This document shows positions 34,493-44,184 of a stretch of 64,000 nucleotides of DNA, one piece after another. The notes under the pieces were generated by a model. The model ran no database searches and had not been told where the DNA came from. It saw nothing but the letters and a program-made list of their open reading frames with translations. How positions within the stretch are numbered: position 1 is the first letter of the stretch; every line of letters begins with the position of its first letter. The stretch comes from Hygrocybe punicea (taxonomy: Eukaryota > Basidiomycota > Agaricomycetes > Agaricales > Hygrophoraceae). Both the position numbers and the translations under genes were made by a program. Location of the stretch: NCBI GenBank assembly GCA_963556145.1, contig OY744472.1:2976001-3040000 (forward strand). Direction: 5' to 3'.

Positions 34493-35650
34493 ATGGTCTC
34501 TCCTCCGAAACCCTGGGAGCGCAATGGCGCAACGACAACATCAACACCCGCGGCTGCGCCAGCTTTGCCTGTACCACCACTGACATCGTCGTCGCAGTCA
34601 TCATCATCAACCCCTTCAGTCCCCACTCGTCCAGCAGCTCTCCCATCGCCTGCAGTCACATCACCCTATAACTCGTTACACTCACCCTACGGTGTTTCTC
34701 CCTACGCTCGGGGGACTTACGGCGGAATGGGTTCCTATGGTGGAATGGGTACTTATGGTGGGATGTACAACGGGATGGGAACGTATGGTGGCATGGGATA
34801 CGGGGGGATGGGCTCATATGGCGGCTACGGTGGTCTGGGCATGATGGGCGGCATGGGAGGAATGGGTATGCTTGGACCCAGTGGCCTTCCCCTTGACCCC
34901 TCCGCTGGCCCTACCCTCACTCAAACTCTCGAATCTACCACCCAGCACACGTTTGCACTCCTACACTCCATTGTGCAAACCTTCGGCGGTGTCGCCCAGA
35001 TGCTCGAGTCCACATTCATGGCGACACATTCCTCGTTTTTCGCTATGGTCGGTGTAATTGATCAGTTTGGGCAGCTGAGAAATGCCCTTGGGAGCGTGTT
35101 GGGCTTGTTTGGGCTCGTGAGATGGATGAGAGACGTTCTCACTGGGCGAAGCGGCACCCCCGTTCGCGACATGCAGGGGGAGTTTAGAAAGTTCATCAAC
35201 GGACGACCAGTCCATGAACCAATGCCGGGTACATCCCCACCTAAAGCGAGCAAGAAACTTCTCACCATTTTCGTTCTCGCCATTTTCGGAATTCCCTATG
35301 CCATGTCAAAGTTGATCAAAATTCTGGGCGCACGCGCTGCTGCACAGCAGCAGGTTACTAGTCTTCCGGGGCAACAATTGCAGTTGGGTCCACTCGATCC
35401 TTCAAATCTGACTTTTGCCCGCGCGCTCTACCCATTTACGCCTTCGAGTGCTGCTGAGCTCGCACTGAAAGAGAACGAGATCGTGGCTATCATGGCTAAG
35501 CTTGATCCAGGGACAGGAATGGAGGTGGACCCCCGCTTGGAGGTAGAGAGCGAGTGGTGGAAGGGCCGGACGAGGGAAGGTAGAGAGGGTTGGTTTCCGC
35601 GGAAGTGGGTGGAAGTATTGGAGAGGAAGGAGGCAAAGAAAGTTGAATAA
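34493..35650 (+). CDS. PEX13: Peroxin-13, peroxisomal import docking protein
   Basis: A single exon of 385 residues, 119 bp after the second P450. In order: a Pro/Ser-rich N-terminus with PPKPWE, a Tyr-Gly-Gly-Met repeat region (YGGMG units, about 75-130), the conserved core (TLESTTQHTFALLHSIVQ, then ATHSSFFAMVGVIDQF, LGLFGLVRWMRD), a hydrophobic segment near 253-275 (LLTIFVLAIFGIPYAMSKL), and a C-terminal SH3 domain at about 312-375 (ARALYPFTP, EWWKGR, REGWFPRKWVEV). PEX13 forms the docking and import pore with PEX14 in the peroxisome membrane and binds PEX5 and PEX14. All parts are present and the length is normal for fungi. Confidence 0.95.
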   Translation: MVSPPKPWERNGATTTSTPAAAPALPVPPLTSSSQSSSSTPSVPTRPAALPSPAVTSPYNSLHSPYGVSPYARGTYGGMGSYGGMGTYGGMYNGMGTYGGMGYGGMGSYGGYGGLGMMGGMGGMGMLGPSGLPLDPSAGPTLTQTLESTTQHTFALLHSIVQTFGGVAQMLESTFMATHSSFFAMVGVIDQFGQLRNALGSVLGLFGLVRWMRDVLTGRSGTPVRDMQGEFRKFINGRPVHEPMPGTSPPKASKKLLTIFVLAIFGIPYAMSKLIKILGARAAAQQQVTSLPGQQLQLGPLDPSNLTFARALYPFTPSSAAELALKENEIVAIMAKLDPGTGMEVDPRLEVESEWWKGRTREGREGWFPRKWVEVLERKEAKKVE

Positions 35651-35956
35651 GCGAATTTTTATTCTTGGGCAACAGTTTCCATATATTTTCTACAACGTCG
35701 GTTCAGCCTGCCTCGTATCGAGACGGGCTACAAGCAATATTATCTGCCATTTTCTGCACGTGACTAGTCTTTGCGACTTCAACGTTCAACGTTCAACGTT
35801 CAACATTTCAACTTGAATGGTGGTATACGGAACAAAACAGGGTAAATATAATAATCACATTTAGCGGAGATTGCATGATCATACTAGTAAGACATATAGG
35901 CATAACTCATACGCAGAAGACATTCGGCTCTGTCAATTCTCTTTCGCTCTTACCAT
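35651..35956. other. Short convergent intergenic region with a heptamer repeat
   Basis: PEX13 and the minus-strand gene converge here. The heptamer AACGTTC is repeated three times in tandem at about 35781-35801. Nothing else is seen. Confidence 0.45.
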
Positions 35957-36931
35957 CTAAAACTCTCCGTTGGACGAGTTCCACGGGTTCGGCGAAGCAT
36001 AAAGGCTATTCCGTACTGGAGGGACATAACTGTCCAAGTCGATAATTTCTGTACCATGAGGTCCCAACGGCGCTCCAGAGCGAATTGGAAGTGGGGGAGC
36101 CATCGACGGGAACTGAACTGTACCGAGTATCGAAGTAGGACCGCTTCGAACGTCTTTAAAAACAACAGTAGGCTCTGCGCGCAGTGGTCGTCCTGTTTGG
36201 TTAGACTCCTGGACGCTTTCACCGTCGAACATTTGGGAATGGAATAGTTCTGTGCCGTGCGACCCGAGGAGATGCGTTCCTTCCCTCCCCAACTTCCGTC
36301 CATATCTCCCAATATCAGTTTGTAATGGTGAACCCAACTCTGTGTCGCTAAGTTGAGCGCCATCCCGTACTAAACGGCTAGTACTTGGCCCTGCTTCCAT
36401 CCCCGTGTAGTTGGGGTCGTTGACGAAAAGGTCCGCTACCATTCTGTCCTCAATCAAGTTGTCCAACTGATCACGGAAGCTCTGCAGCTCCTCCATCCTC
36501 TGCCTATCGATTGCTTGTCTCATGGTATACCCGTCAGGCTGGAAGATGACTTGTTCCTCTATCCCGCTGATGTTGTTCTGCCAGAATGCGATTCCATCGA
36601 AACCGATACGGTCGATATTTCGTCGGAGCTTAACTGGTGTCCGGATGACTGATCCGGCGTCGAATGACTGCTGAGGTGCTGGGGTAGCACAGCTTGCGTC
36701 TATGGATGCCTCCGAGGGCAGAGACGCGATCGAGGAGAGGGGCGATAAAGATAATAATGGATGATAATTTGTATCGTCAACGTCGACCATCTGGGGGTGG
36801 TGCCATCTGGTATGAGTTCCCTGACCTGTCGCTGAAGGACAAACGGTGACATAGGTTTCATCGTGAACAAGGTTAGCACGAGCAGTTTTGACTTGTTCGG
36901 CTCTCTTGGCGACGCTCCGAGTGACAGGCAT
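35957..36931 (-). CDS. Hypothetical protein
   Basis: A single exon of 324 residues (MPVTRSVAKRAEQ start) on the minus strand. I do not recognise it. It is acidic and Ser/Pro-rich with a possible folded core at about 100-170 (RRNIDRIGFDGIAFWQNN, QVIFQPDGYTMRQAIDRQRMEELQSFRDQLDN). The phrase HGTE occurs twice (HLLGSHGTELF and PLGPHGTEII). The start ATG is the first in a frame open for the full length, and codon use resembles the neighbouring genes, so it is probably real. A role cannot be proposed. Confidence 0.6.
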   Translation of the reverse strand: MPVTRSVAKRAEQVKTARANLVHDETYVTVCPSATGQGTHTRWHHPQMVDVDDTNYHPLLSLSPLSSIASLPSEASIDASCATPAPQQSFDAGSVIRTPVKLRRNIDRIGFDGIAFWQNNISGIEEQVIFQPDGYTMRQAIDRQRMEELQSFRDQLDNLIEDRMVADLFVNDPNYTGMEAGPSTSRLVRDGAQLSDTELGSPLQTDIGRYGRKLGREGTHLLGSHGTELFHSQMFDGESVQESNQTGRPLRAEPTVVFKDVRSGPTSILGTVQFPSMAPPLPIRSGAPLGPHGTEIIDLDSYVPPVRNSLYASPNPWNSSNGEF

Positions 36932-37404
36932 TATGTGCTGGTGTGGTGAATTTTAACAAAGGACTGAGATGAAGCGACTTCCGATGATTGTCGGTATGCT
37001 GATTACTTGGAGGTGTGTGCTTCGTACTTTCGCCTTAAAGTAGCTTTCTGTTCACTCGCTTTGACCCTCTCTAGGACAACACGGGTTCTCTTTGTGGACG
37101 CTGTGGATCATACAATGCTTTGCTAAGTGGTATGTGGCCTAGTTGCCTTTTTGGGACGTGTGCCCGGGCATAGCATTATTTGCGTGCTTTGACTCATACA
37201 GTAAACGTGTAGTGGCATTCATCGAGGAATGAATGATATCAAACAGGGAGACACCGTCCTGATCTGCTCGACAATGGTGGCCATACTGGTTCAGCCACCG
37301 GCCTCCAAGAAACCTATAATACTATGGGTAGCCCAGTAAGCTAGCCTTTTCGCCGGCAATTCCTCACTCAACTTCAAGAAACTCAATCTCGCTTACTTCG
37401 CAGC
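36932..37404. other. Divergent intergenic region, 473 bp
   Basis: This lies between divergent genes and presumably holds two promoters. No repeat or RNA gene is evident. Confidence 0.35.
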
Positions 37405-38715
37405 ATGCTCCCGCCATCGAGGCAGGAACACCCATCCTGCCAATCTCGAACGTACTTTTCGCCTCGGACCCTACTTCCCTCGAATGTCTTACCAGGCTTT
37501 CTCGTCCAATTCAAGGTGCAGAACCTCTTCAAGGCCTGGGCATCGCCGCTGTCTAATGCTGGCCAGAGGACTCCTCAAAGGACTCATTCCAGAAAGTCTC
37601 CGCCGGTGCCTCCGCATACATCTGTTCCATTCAAGATTTCTCCTCGGAAGCGGTACCAGCCGAACTTGGATGAGAAAGCGAACAGATCTGCAAGTGGCGC
37701 TAATGTTCGTCGTGCTAAAGCGAGGCTGCTTCGTTCCAAAAGAACCCTCAGACGACGCCGGTATGGGATCGAAGACCGCGGTCAACTCAACCAACTCGAC
37801 CTTGCGCTGGACCGCGTTATCGACAGGAAGGGTTTCGACGCGGATGACGAGATTCTCTTGAGGGAAATGGCGGCGCTGAGTATGGACCGTGCTTTTCGCA
37901 CTAAGCTCTTCGCTGCGCGGGAGGCCGTGCGGCGGGCCGATTTGGAAACTCGAGAGAGGGTCAAAGGGAATGAACGTAGGGACGTAGCTGCGGAAAAGTG
38001 GTGGGAGGATGAAGAGACTCGCATGAGCTTAGCGGGACAGAAGAAGGGAGCAGCAGAGGAAGAGATAAAAAGGCAACTTGCTCGGCAGGCCGAGGAGGAG
38101 CAGGAGAGAGCGAAAGCCCGGCGGGCAGAGGAAGTGCGACTTGAACGCTTGAGAATGCAAGAGGTCCTCAAGGAGTTGTACGAGGCGAAGATTGAGATGG
38201 TAAGGCGGGAATATGAGCGTAGGGAGAGAGAAGAAGCCGCCAGAATGCAAGAGGAAATGCGGAGGAAGGAAGAAGCGATCAGGCAGGAGGAGCTTCGTCA
38301 AGCGGAAGCTGCGCGCCGTACGGTGGAGCAAACCAGGGTTGCTGCAGAAGCAGCTGAATGCCGCCATCAATTTGAGGTATACGACGCTAAGTGGGCGTTG
38401 CTGAAGGCCAAAGGCGAGCTTTGCCCCGTCCCATCGGCTGAACTACCGTGGCCCATCCTTCATCACAAAGGATCCGCAACCCAGAGTCTGGAGCAGCGTG
38501 TGCGTGAATTCGTGTTTCACCCACTGAGACCGAACATGGAGGGAAAGACCAGAAGGGAGAGGCTGATGATGGAGCTTCTGAAGTGGCACACTGACAAGTT
38601 CAACGCGATCGTCCTACCCAAGGTCGTTGAATCTCAGCGTCAAGCCGCCGAGTACAATGCCGGGGAAGTTGCAAAGATCTTGTCACTGCTGAAGGAAGAA
38701 CTTAATAGGGATTAA
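37405..38715 (+). CDS. Coiled-coil protein with C-terminal WHxDxF (J-like) domain
   Basis: A single exon of 436 residues. The N-terminus is Pro/Ser/Arg-rich and basic (RRAKARLLRSKRTLRRRRYG near 105). The middle, about 190-310, is a strongly charged coiled coil (EEEIKRQLARQAEEEQERAK and similar). The C-terminal domain from about 330 has FEVYDAKWALLKAK, LPWPIL near 347, RRERLMMELLKWHTDKFNAI near 393 and VLPKVVE. It matches the C-terminus of the 1110-residue protein at 19162-22494 in motif order and spacing. I do not know a function. The WHxDKF string sits where a J-domain HPD would be, but the first Pro is replaced (HTD), so Hsp70 binding should not be assumed. ORC2 follows 69 bp downstream. 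Confidence 0.8.
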   Translation: MLPPSRQEHPSCQSRTYFSPRTLLPSNVLPGFLVQFKVQNLFKAWASPLSNAGQRTPQRTHSRKSPPVPPHTSVPFKISPRKRYQPNLDEKANRSASGANVRRAKARLLRSKRTLRRRRYGIEDRGQLNQLDLALDRVIDRKGFDADDEILLREMAALSMDRAFRTKLFAAREAVRRADLETRERVKGNERRDVAAEKWWEDEETRMSLAGQKKGAAEEEIKRQLARQAEEEQERAKARRAEEVRLERLRMQEVLKELYEAKIEMVRREYERREREEAARMQEEMRRKEEAIRQEELRQAEAARRTVEQTRVAAEAAECRHQFEVYDAKWALLKAKGELCPVPSAELPWPILHHKGSATQSLEQRVREFVFHPLRPNMEGKTRRERLMMELLKWHTDKFNAIVLPKVVESQRQAAEYNAGEVAKILSLLKEELNRD

Positions 38716-38784
38716 ATATATGTTTCAAAGCCACAACTATTTGGTTTGTTTGGTTTCAAAGCCTTTGCCAAACACTGGTAGTTC

Positions 38785-39933
38785 ATGGCTTCTGACTATT
38801 TTACCCAAGCATTTGCCTCTTCTCGGACCTCTTCCAACGTATTTTCCGCCCTCGTACCTCCTTTGAGCGCGGAGGAGTATGTCGTGGCAACAAGATCTAC
38901 GTCGACAGGATCAAGGCCTGTCCAGTCAAGCATCTGTGCCGAGTCCTCTCGCGATCTCCTCTTCTCTTTGTTTTCGTCCGAATTGGAAGAAGGTTTCAAC
39001 ATACTCTTCTATGGCTTAGGGTCAAAGAGGGTCTTCATCAATAAGTTCGCTGTGGAGTGTTCAAAGTTAGGTCATGTCGTCGTCGTTAATGGATTTCAGC
39101 CCGATCTTGGCGTACGAGATATACTCACCTCGATTGAAAACATACCTGAAATATCATCTTTGCCACCATCTGCAGCTGGCGTTGAGAATCAGATACGACG
39201 TATCTGTGATTTCTTTTCACAAACTTCCTCAACAACGCACCTCTACATCGTAATTCACAACATCGATGCTCATCTATTTCGAACATCCAAGACCAAGTCC
39301 TGTATGTCCCTTCTAGCCCTGAATCCTCGCATCCATCTCGTCGCCTCTGTCGATCGCATCACCTCGCCGCTCATATGGTCGTCTGCCGAGCTATCGACCC
39401 GTAAACAATGTACGCCAGGGAGAGTTCCACCTCGTGGTTTTGCTTGGCTGATGCACGATCTCACCACCCTCTTGCCGTATGACGTGGAACTATCGTTCGT
39501 TGATCGATCATCTATTTCCGGGGCGCACGACGGTAAACGTAATCAGCGGGATACAGGTCGCGTTGTAACTCAGAACCGAGCCCTCATGACAGAGACAGCC
39601 GCGCTGCATATCCTAGCGTCCGTTACGCAGAAGGCTAAGAAATTGTTCACCTTGATGGGCATAAAACAATTGGAGAGGACCGAGGAAGAAGGTGACACTA
39701 GTTTGAGTGATCTGCAACAATTTGCGCTTGGATACGATATGCTGTTCAATGTCGCCCGAGACAATTTCATTGCAACGAACGACACCGCACTGCGGTCCCT
39801 TCTGGCGGAATTCAGAGACCACGGGTTGGTGTTAGCTGCCCAAAGCAATTCAGGTGGCGGGGAAGTATTATGGATACCTTTGCGGAAGGAGAGACTCGCT
39901 GGAATCCTCCAGTCGTTGCAAGTGGAACAATAA
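38785..39933 (+). CDS. ORC2: Origin recognition complex subunit 2
   Basis: A single exon of 382 residues beginning MASDYFTQAF. The ORC2 hallmark FNILFYGLGSKRVFINKFA is at about residues 71-89, followed by VVVVNGFQPDLGVRDIL, TTHLYIVIHNIDAHLFR, LNPRIHLVASVDRITSPLIW, RGFAWLMHDLTTLLPY, and a C-terminal winged-helix part (LQQFALGYDMLFNVARDNFIATNDTALRSLL..EFRDH). ORC2 is part of the six-subunit complex that marks replication origins. The protein lacks the long disordered N-terminus of yeast Orc2, so it is a short form or an upstream exon is missing; the 69-bp gap to the previous gene leaves little room for one. The AAA-like fold has no Walker A, as normal for ORC2. Confidence 0.93.
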   Translation: MASDYFTQAFASSRTSSNVFSALVPPLSAEEYVVATRSTSTGSRPVQSSICAESSRDLLFSLFSSELEEGFNILFYGLGSKRVFINKFAVECSKLGHVVVVNGFQPDLGVRDILTSIENIPEISSLPPSAAGVENQIRRICDFFSQTSSTTHLYIVIHNIDAHLFRTSKTKSCMSLLALNPRIHLVASVDRITSPLIWSSAELSTRKQCTPGRVPPRGFAWLMHDLTTLLPYDVELSFVDRSSISGAHDGKRNQRDTGRVVTQNRALMTETAALHILASVTQKAKKLFTLMGIKQLERTEEEGDTSLSDLQQFALGYDMLFNVARDNFIATNDTALRSLLAEFRDHGLVLAAQSNSGGGEVLWIPLRKERLAGILQSLQVEQ

Positions 39934-40435
39934 CAGTGTGTGTAATGTATTCTTCGGCTTGTATGCCAAAAATTGCGTTCACTAAGGACCGCGTAGCATT
40001 CTCGCGGCTGAAGAGCACACGAATTTGGTTTCTACCACCTTACCTAGTCTCGTCATTCAACGCTGCCGCTACCCTTCGTAACTGTAGCACCGATCAGCCC
40101 ATGCTCGTAAACGTCTCCCTACCCGCCACTTCGCCAGCTCCGAATCGGGATGACGCTTGTGATCCATTGCAGCGATTCCTCTACCCACATGGTGTATTAT
40201 TCGACCCTTGACATCATGTTCTGTGCTTTACCATTTCATAACGGCTCTAGGTAGATGAGAGCGAGGAGGATGCAGATTGTGCGAGCTTCGTAAAGGGAAT
40301 TTATTGTTGTTCTGGAGTAGTTAGTTAGTAATGGCCGACGTTTGGGCAAGGGTCGTAAAAAAGTTTGTATAAAACAATTCACTACGTATACGCGAGTGTA
40401 GTAAACATTCATCATCCCTGTTGAGCTACATCTTT
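39934..40435. other. Intergenic between ORC2 and DCP1
   Basis: About 500 bp without a supported gene. An open frame crosses it (39870-40211) but is only the +1 frame of the ORC2 end and has no motif. Confidence 0.4.
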
Positions 40436-43400
40436 ATGCTCAACATGGGTTCTCATCGTGTTCGCTCCAACTCCAATGCTGCTATCAACACTCACCCGAG
40501 ACTCCAACGCCAACGTCAACATGGACATCAAACCCCACAGTCTCTAGGACCACAAAAAGAGCGAAACCTGGGCATGTCTCCGGCATCTCGATACAACCAC
40601 AACCTCAAAGTCCTACGACGTCGTGACCCATCTATCCTTGCGATATTTGATCAATTCAGCCATGTCTGCGTCTATCATCACAACGGCAACAAGTGGGAAA
40701 AACAAGGCTTTGAAGGGAGCATGTTTCTGTATGAACGGTGGGTACATTTGGTACGCTAACATTTGGACCATGAAACAATCAAGTCTTCATTCACATATCT
40801 GACCTTACCATCACAGAGAGTCTTATCCCCCATATGGCTTCTACATTCTCAATCGCATGGGTATGGATGACTATATACAACGTCTATATCCCGAGGACGA
40901 TATTGGCGCACACGGCAGTTACCTCATGATGCGTTCTTATCCCGATTTTACTGCTCGCAGATTAGCAACCGCCAATGCTGTGACTCCTAATGCAAGTCAG
41001 GTTCCACACAAGTTCGCCGATGTCTATGCTGTATCAGCTCCTGAGAAATTATTGGATAAGGACAAAGGGCGCTCTCAAATAGTAGGACTGTGGATGTTTG
41101 CGACTGATGCAAGGGAACCTATGATTGATGTCATGTTGAGGTATGTGAACTGGCCCCAAATTCCTCTTCCATATATAACATGTTCCTAGGCTTCATTCCT
41201 ACATTAAGAAAAACGTACCGTACCCAGAAGAGTTCCGATATGGCCCCGATCGACCACCCCCACCCAATCCGCATCTTCGCATTGGTTCGCCATCGCCTTC
41301 ACACGGTGCGAAAACATTCTTTTTCTCCCATTCTTTGTCTGATATATTGGATATCCGACAACAACATCACGCCGTTCAAATCAAAAGGCGATCAATCAGT
41401 CTCATCAGCGTCCCTACCTTCCCCTCTGTCCGATCATCAATCTCAACGCGTCGTCACCCACACCACGCAAGCCACGTCTGAACTTGATTTGCTCTTTGCC
41501 AAATTAACCCCAACCACGTCCGCAGCGAATGGCATGTTGGAATCTACATCAACACTGCAGCCACCAACTTCCACATCAAAACTGAGCGTCGATAGTCTCT
41601 TTGTAGCGCTATGCGGGACGCAGTTGGGTGCAGGAAGCGAAAAACGGACAGAGTCACCACCAGCACCCATTCTTCCTAATCGCGGTCTTGCACTCCTGGA
41701 TTCCATATTTGCATCTGCCACTCCTTCGCCGGATAGTTCTAGTCAACGTGGAATAGAACCAAATCAAACTCAAAGCATGAACTCTTCTATGCCCTCATTT
41801 ACGTCTACATTTTCCAGTTCCACCACAACCACCATCCGACATTCTTACACACCAGCGGACCCCAGTGCTAGACTTTTCACATCTTCACACTTTCATTCTC
41901 ATTCTCAATCACCACTAAGTCCAGAACGCTCTCATATTTCCACCTCCAAGCCCTTCGACTCCCGCTCGTCGTCATCTTGTTCCGAATTGCATTCTTCTGA
42001 ACCCATGGCTTCGTCCCCCAAACCTCTCTTGACGAACACGGCGCCCCCTTTTCCTCAAGTTCTCACACCGGAAGTCATCTCTGAGCTCCTCGGGCTGGGT
42101 CCGGAACACAACTCGTCTCAATCGTTTTTACATTCACGTTCGTCGTCGACTTCTACAACGAGCTCTCGTCTCTCGCGTTATTCCGGCGATGCCGAGGACG
42201 AAGATGAGGGTGGGCCCGCTGATTCCGACGCTTACTCTGGCTACTCGCGACCAAGCACAGTTTTTGATACAGACGCAGATACGTACGAAGAATTCCCGGC
42301 AGCGGAAATGTCTGATGGGCAATCATTGCCGCCGCCCAACAGCCAGGGAGCCGATGCGTCCACTCTTGGAAAAGTGAATGGGGATGTTACACCACGTGCG
42401 CCCTGGCGAGGGCCTTTGTTTGGGGGTGGGCCCAGTGTCCAGGAGTATGTTCGTGAGAGGCGCTACGCTGGTGGGATGAAGACTACGACACCTCCGTCTG
42501 ATAGAAACCCTGCGTTTCCGCATCACACCTCTATTTCTATTTCGTCTTCATCTTCATCTCGTTTAATTAGCCCTCCTTCCCCTTCTGCTATCAATCTATC
42601 TGCCTCCACTGATACTGTCCGCTCTTCTACAGATAAGATTGCTACTTTGTCTTCAACATCTGTCGTGGCTGCTTCTCAGGCTCCGCCCGAGGCGCAACCG
42701 CCGCTCACACGTTCTCTAGCTCTTTTTGCAGCTGACGCGGAACTTTGGCCTGACTCGCGTGTACCCATTGATGATCGCGCGCTCGATGATGATGCGAACA
42801 TCGTGGAGCTAGATTTTGCGGATACCAGCGCTTTGAGTGATGCAGAGGCGTTTATGAGTAAGGTCCAGGAGAGAGAGAAGAGGCGGGAAGCAGTGGCTAG
42901 CGGACAGTTGGTAGAGAGGGAGAGCCTGCAGGGGAAGAATGGGAGAGAGACAGCCCACACCAAAGAGAAGAGGAGGGCCAAAACTAACAATGATATTCCT
43001 GCGCAAGGTTCAACACCAGCAGTAGCCCGTTTAACGTCAACGGAAGTCACCGCGAAGACTCCTTACTCTATTGCCACCCTGGCAGTCACGGCCGGGTCTC
43101 CGTCTCGTGTGTTGGCCGATGGCAAGGTTCCTAAAAGCCTACCGACTGCCTCTCCTATAGAGAGTAAACGCCGACACAACCTCAAGTTGGATCGTGTCAA
43201 CGGTATACACGGCAGTAAAGTCCCAATAAATGGGCATGGAGTTGATATCGATCGGGATGCGGTGCAACAATCCCTCCTCGCTATTACTTCGTCCGCACAA
43301 CTGCCAAATAGTTTGGAAAGGAATGAGTTCGTCAGGGAGGTGTTGACCCTCGTCCATGTGAGTCTGGTTAAAAAGCCGAGAGTAATATGATGTTGATGAA

Positions 43401-43476
43401 TATCTCGTGCGTGACGCAGACGGATAAGAGTTTTGTGGACAATTTGTGGCGAAGTTACATGTCGCGCATGCAGTAA
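40436..43476 (+). CDS. DCP1: mRNA-decapping enzyme subunit 1
   Basis: Five exons (40436-40737, 40817-41140, 41190-41305, 41388-43357, 43420-43476) give 922 residues. The EVH1-like DCP1 domain is in exons 1-3: RYNHNLKVLRRRDPSI, CVYHHNGNKWEKQGFEGSMFLYER, then PYGFYILNRMG, LWMFATDAREPMIDVMLR. Exon 4 is a long Ser/Thr-rich, probably disordered region with a short leucine-containing element LDLLFAKL. The last exon ends TDKSFVDNLWRSYMSRMQ, a C-terminal helix resembling the DCP1 trimerisation or effector-binding tail. DCP1 activates DCP2 to remove the mRNA cap in P-bodies. It is much longer than yeast Dcp1 (about 230 residues), as in many basidiomycetes. Another ATG at 40445 is possible. Confidence 0.92.
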
Positions 43477-43734
43477 CCCAGGTATATTCCTCGACTGTGA
43501 CTCGTTCGGCCCTCGGGCTCGTTTCCGTACTGTTGCATTCTGTTCGAATCCAACCTTACATACCTTTCCATTTCCAGTTACACCGATCTCGGGATATGGT
43601 GTCCAGTTCCGAAGTTCAGACTATATTGTTCGCTCTAATGTTGGACTCTCCCATTGACTCGCAAGAAGGATATATGAGGAGGCCAATGGCATTGGCATGC
43701 CCAGAAATAAGGCGAAGTAAACATAATTCTTCTA

Positions 43735-44167
43735 AGGTAGGGCTCATCCCATTCCACATCACGTGACACCAAGATAATTGCTGAAACCACCATAAAAATG
43801 TGAATTATAAACTCACTGAGGAAGATGAGAAAAGTGACACCAATAAAATTTAGAATGTGTTGAAGTGAAGGGCTGGATGAATTTAAGTTAATATTTGATG
43901 CTGTATTCAAGGAGGAGATAGATTTTTAGTATCAGTTTTAGCACAAAAGTGTCATGTTTTGGTCACCAAAAATCTATCTCCTCCTTGAATACAGCATCAA
44001 AAATTAACTTAAATTCATCCAGCCCTTCACTTCAACACATTCTAATTTTTATTGGTTTCACTTTTCTCATATCTTCCTCAGTGAGTTTATAATTCACATT
44101 TTTATGGTGGTTTCAGCAATTATCCTGGTGTCACGTGATGTGGGATGGGTATGGATGAGCCCTACCT
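43735..44167. mobile_element. 433-bp inverted-repeat MITE flanked by TA
   Basis: Two arms of about 193-200 bp (43735-43927 and 43968-44167) are nearly perfect inverted copies around a 40-nt loop. The ends read AGGTAGGGCTCATCC and GGATGAGCCCTACCT. A TA dinucleotide sits immediately outside each end (43733-43734 and 44168-44169), which fits a TA target-site duplication of the Tc1/mariner type. No transposase is encoded. It lies 258 bp after the DCP1 stop and only 17 bp from the PRP3 stop on the other strand, so it probably forms part of the PRP3 3' UTR. Confidence 0.92.
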
Positions 44168-44184
44168 TACCGAGCTTTCAACCT

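Noticed and set aside
39870..40211. 113-residue plus-strand frame after ORC2
   Set aside because: It is the shifted frame of the ORC2 end running into intergenic sequence, with no motif.
43530..43560. TTCGAATCC tRNA B-box-like string
   Set aside because: No matching A box, acceptor stem or cloverleaf could be folded around it. No tRNA or rRNA gene was found elsewhere, though I could not run a scan.
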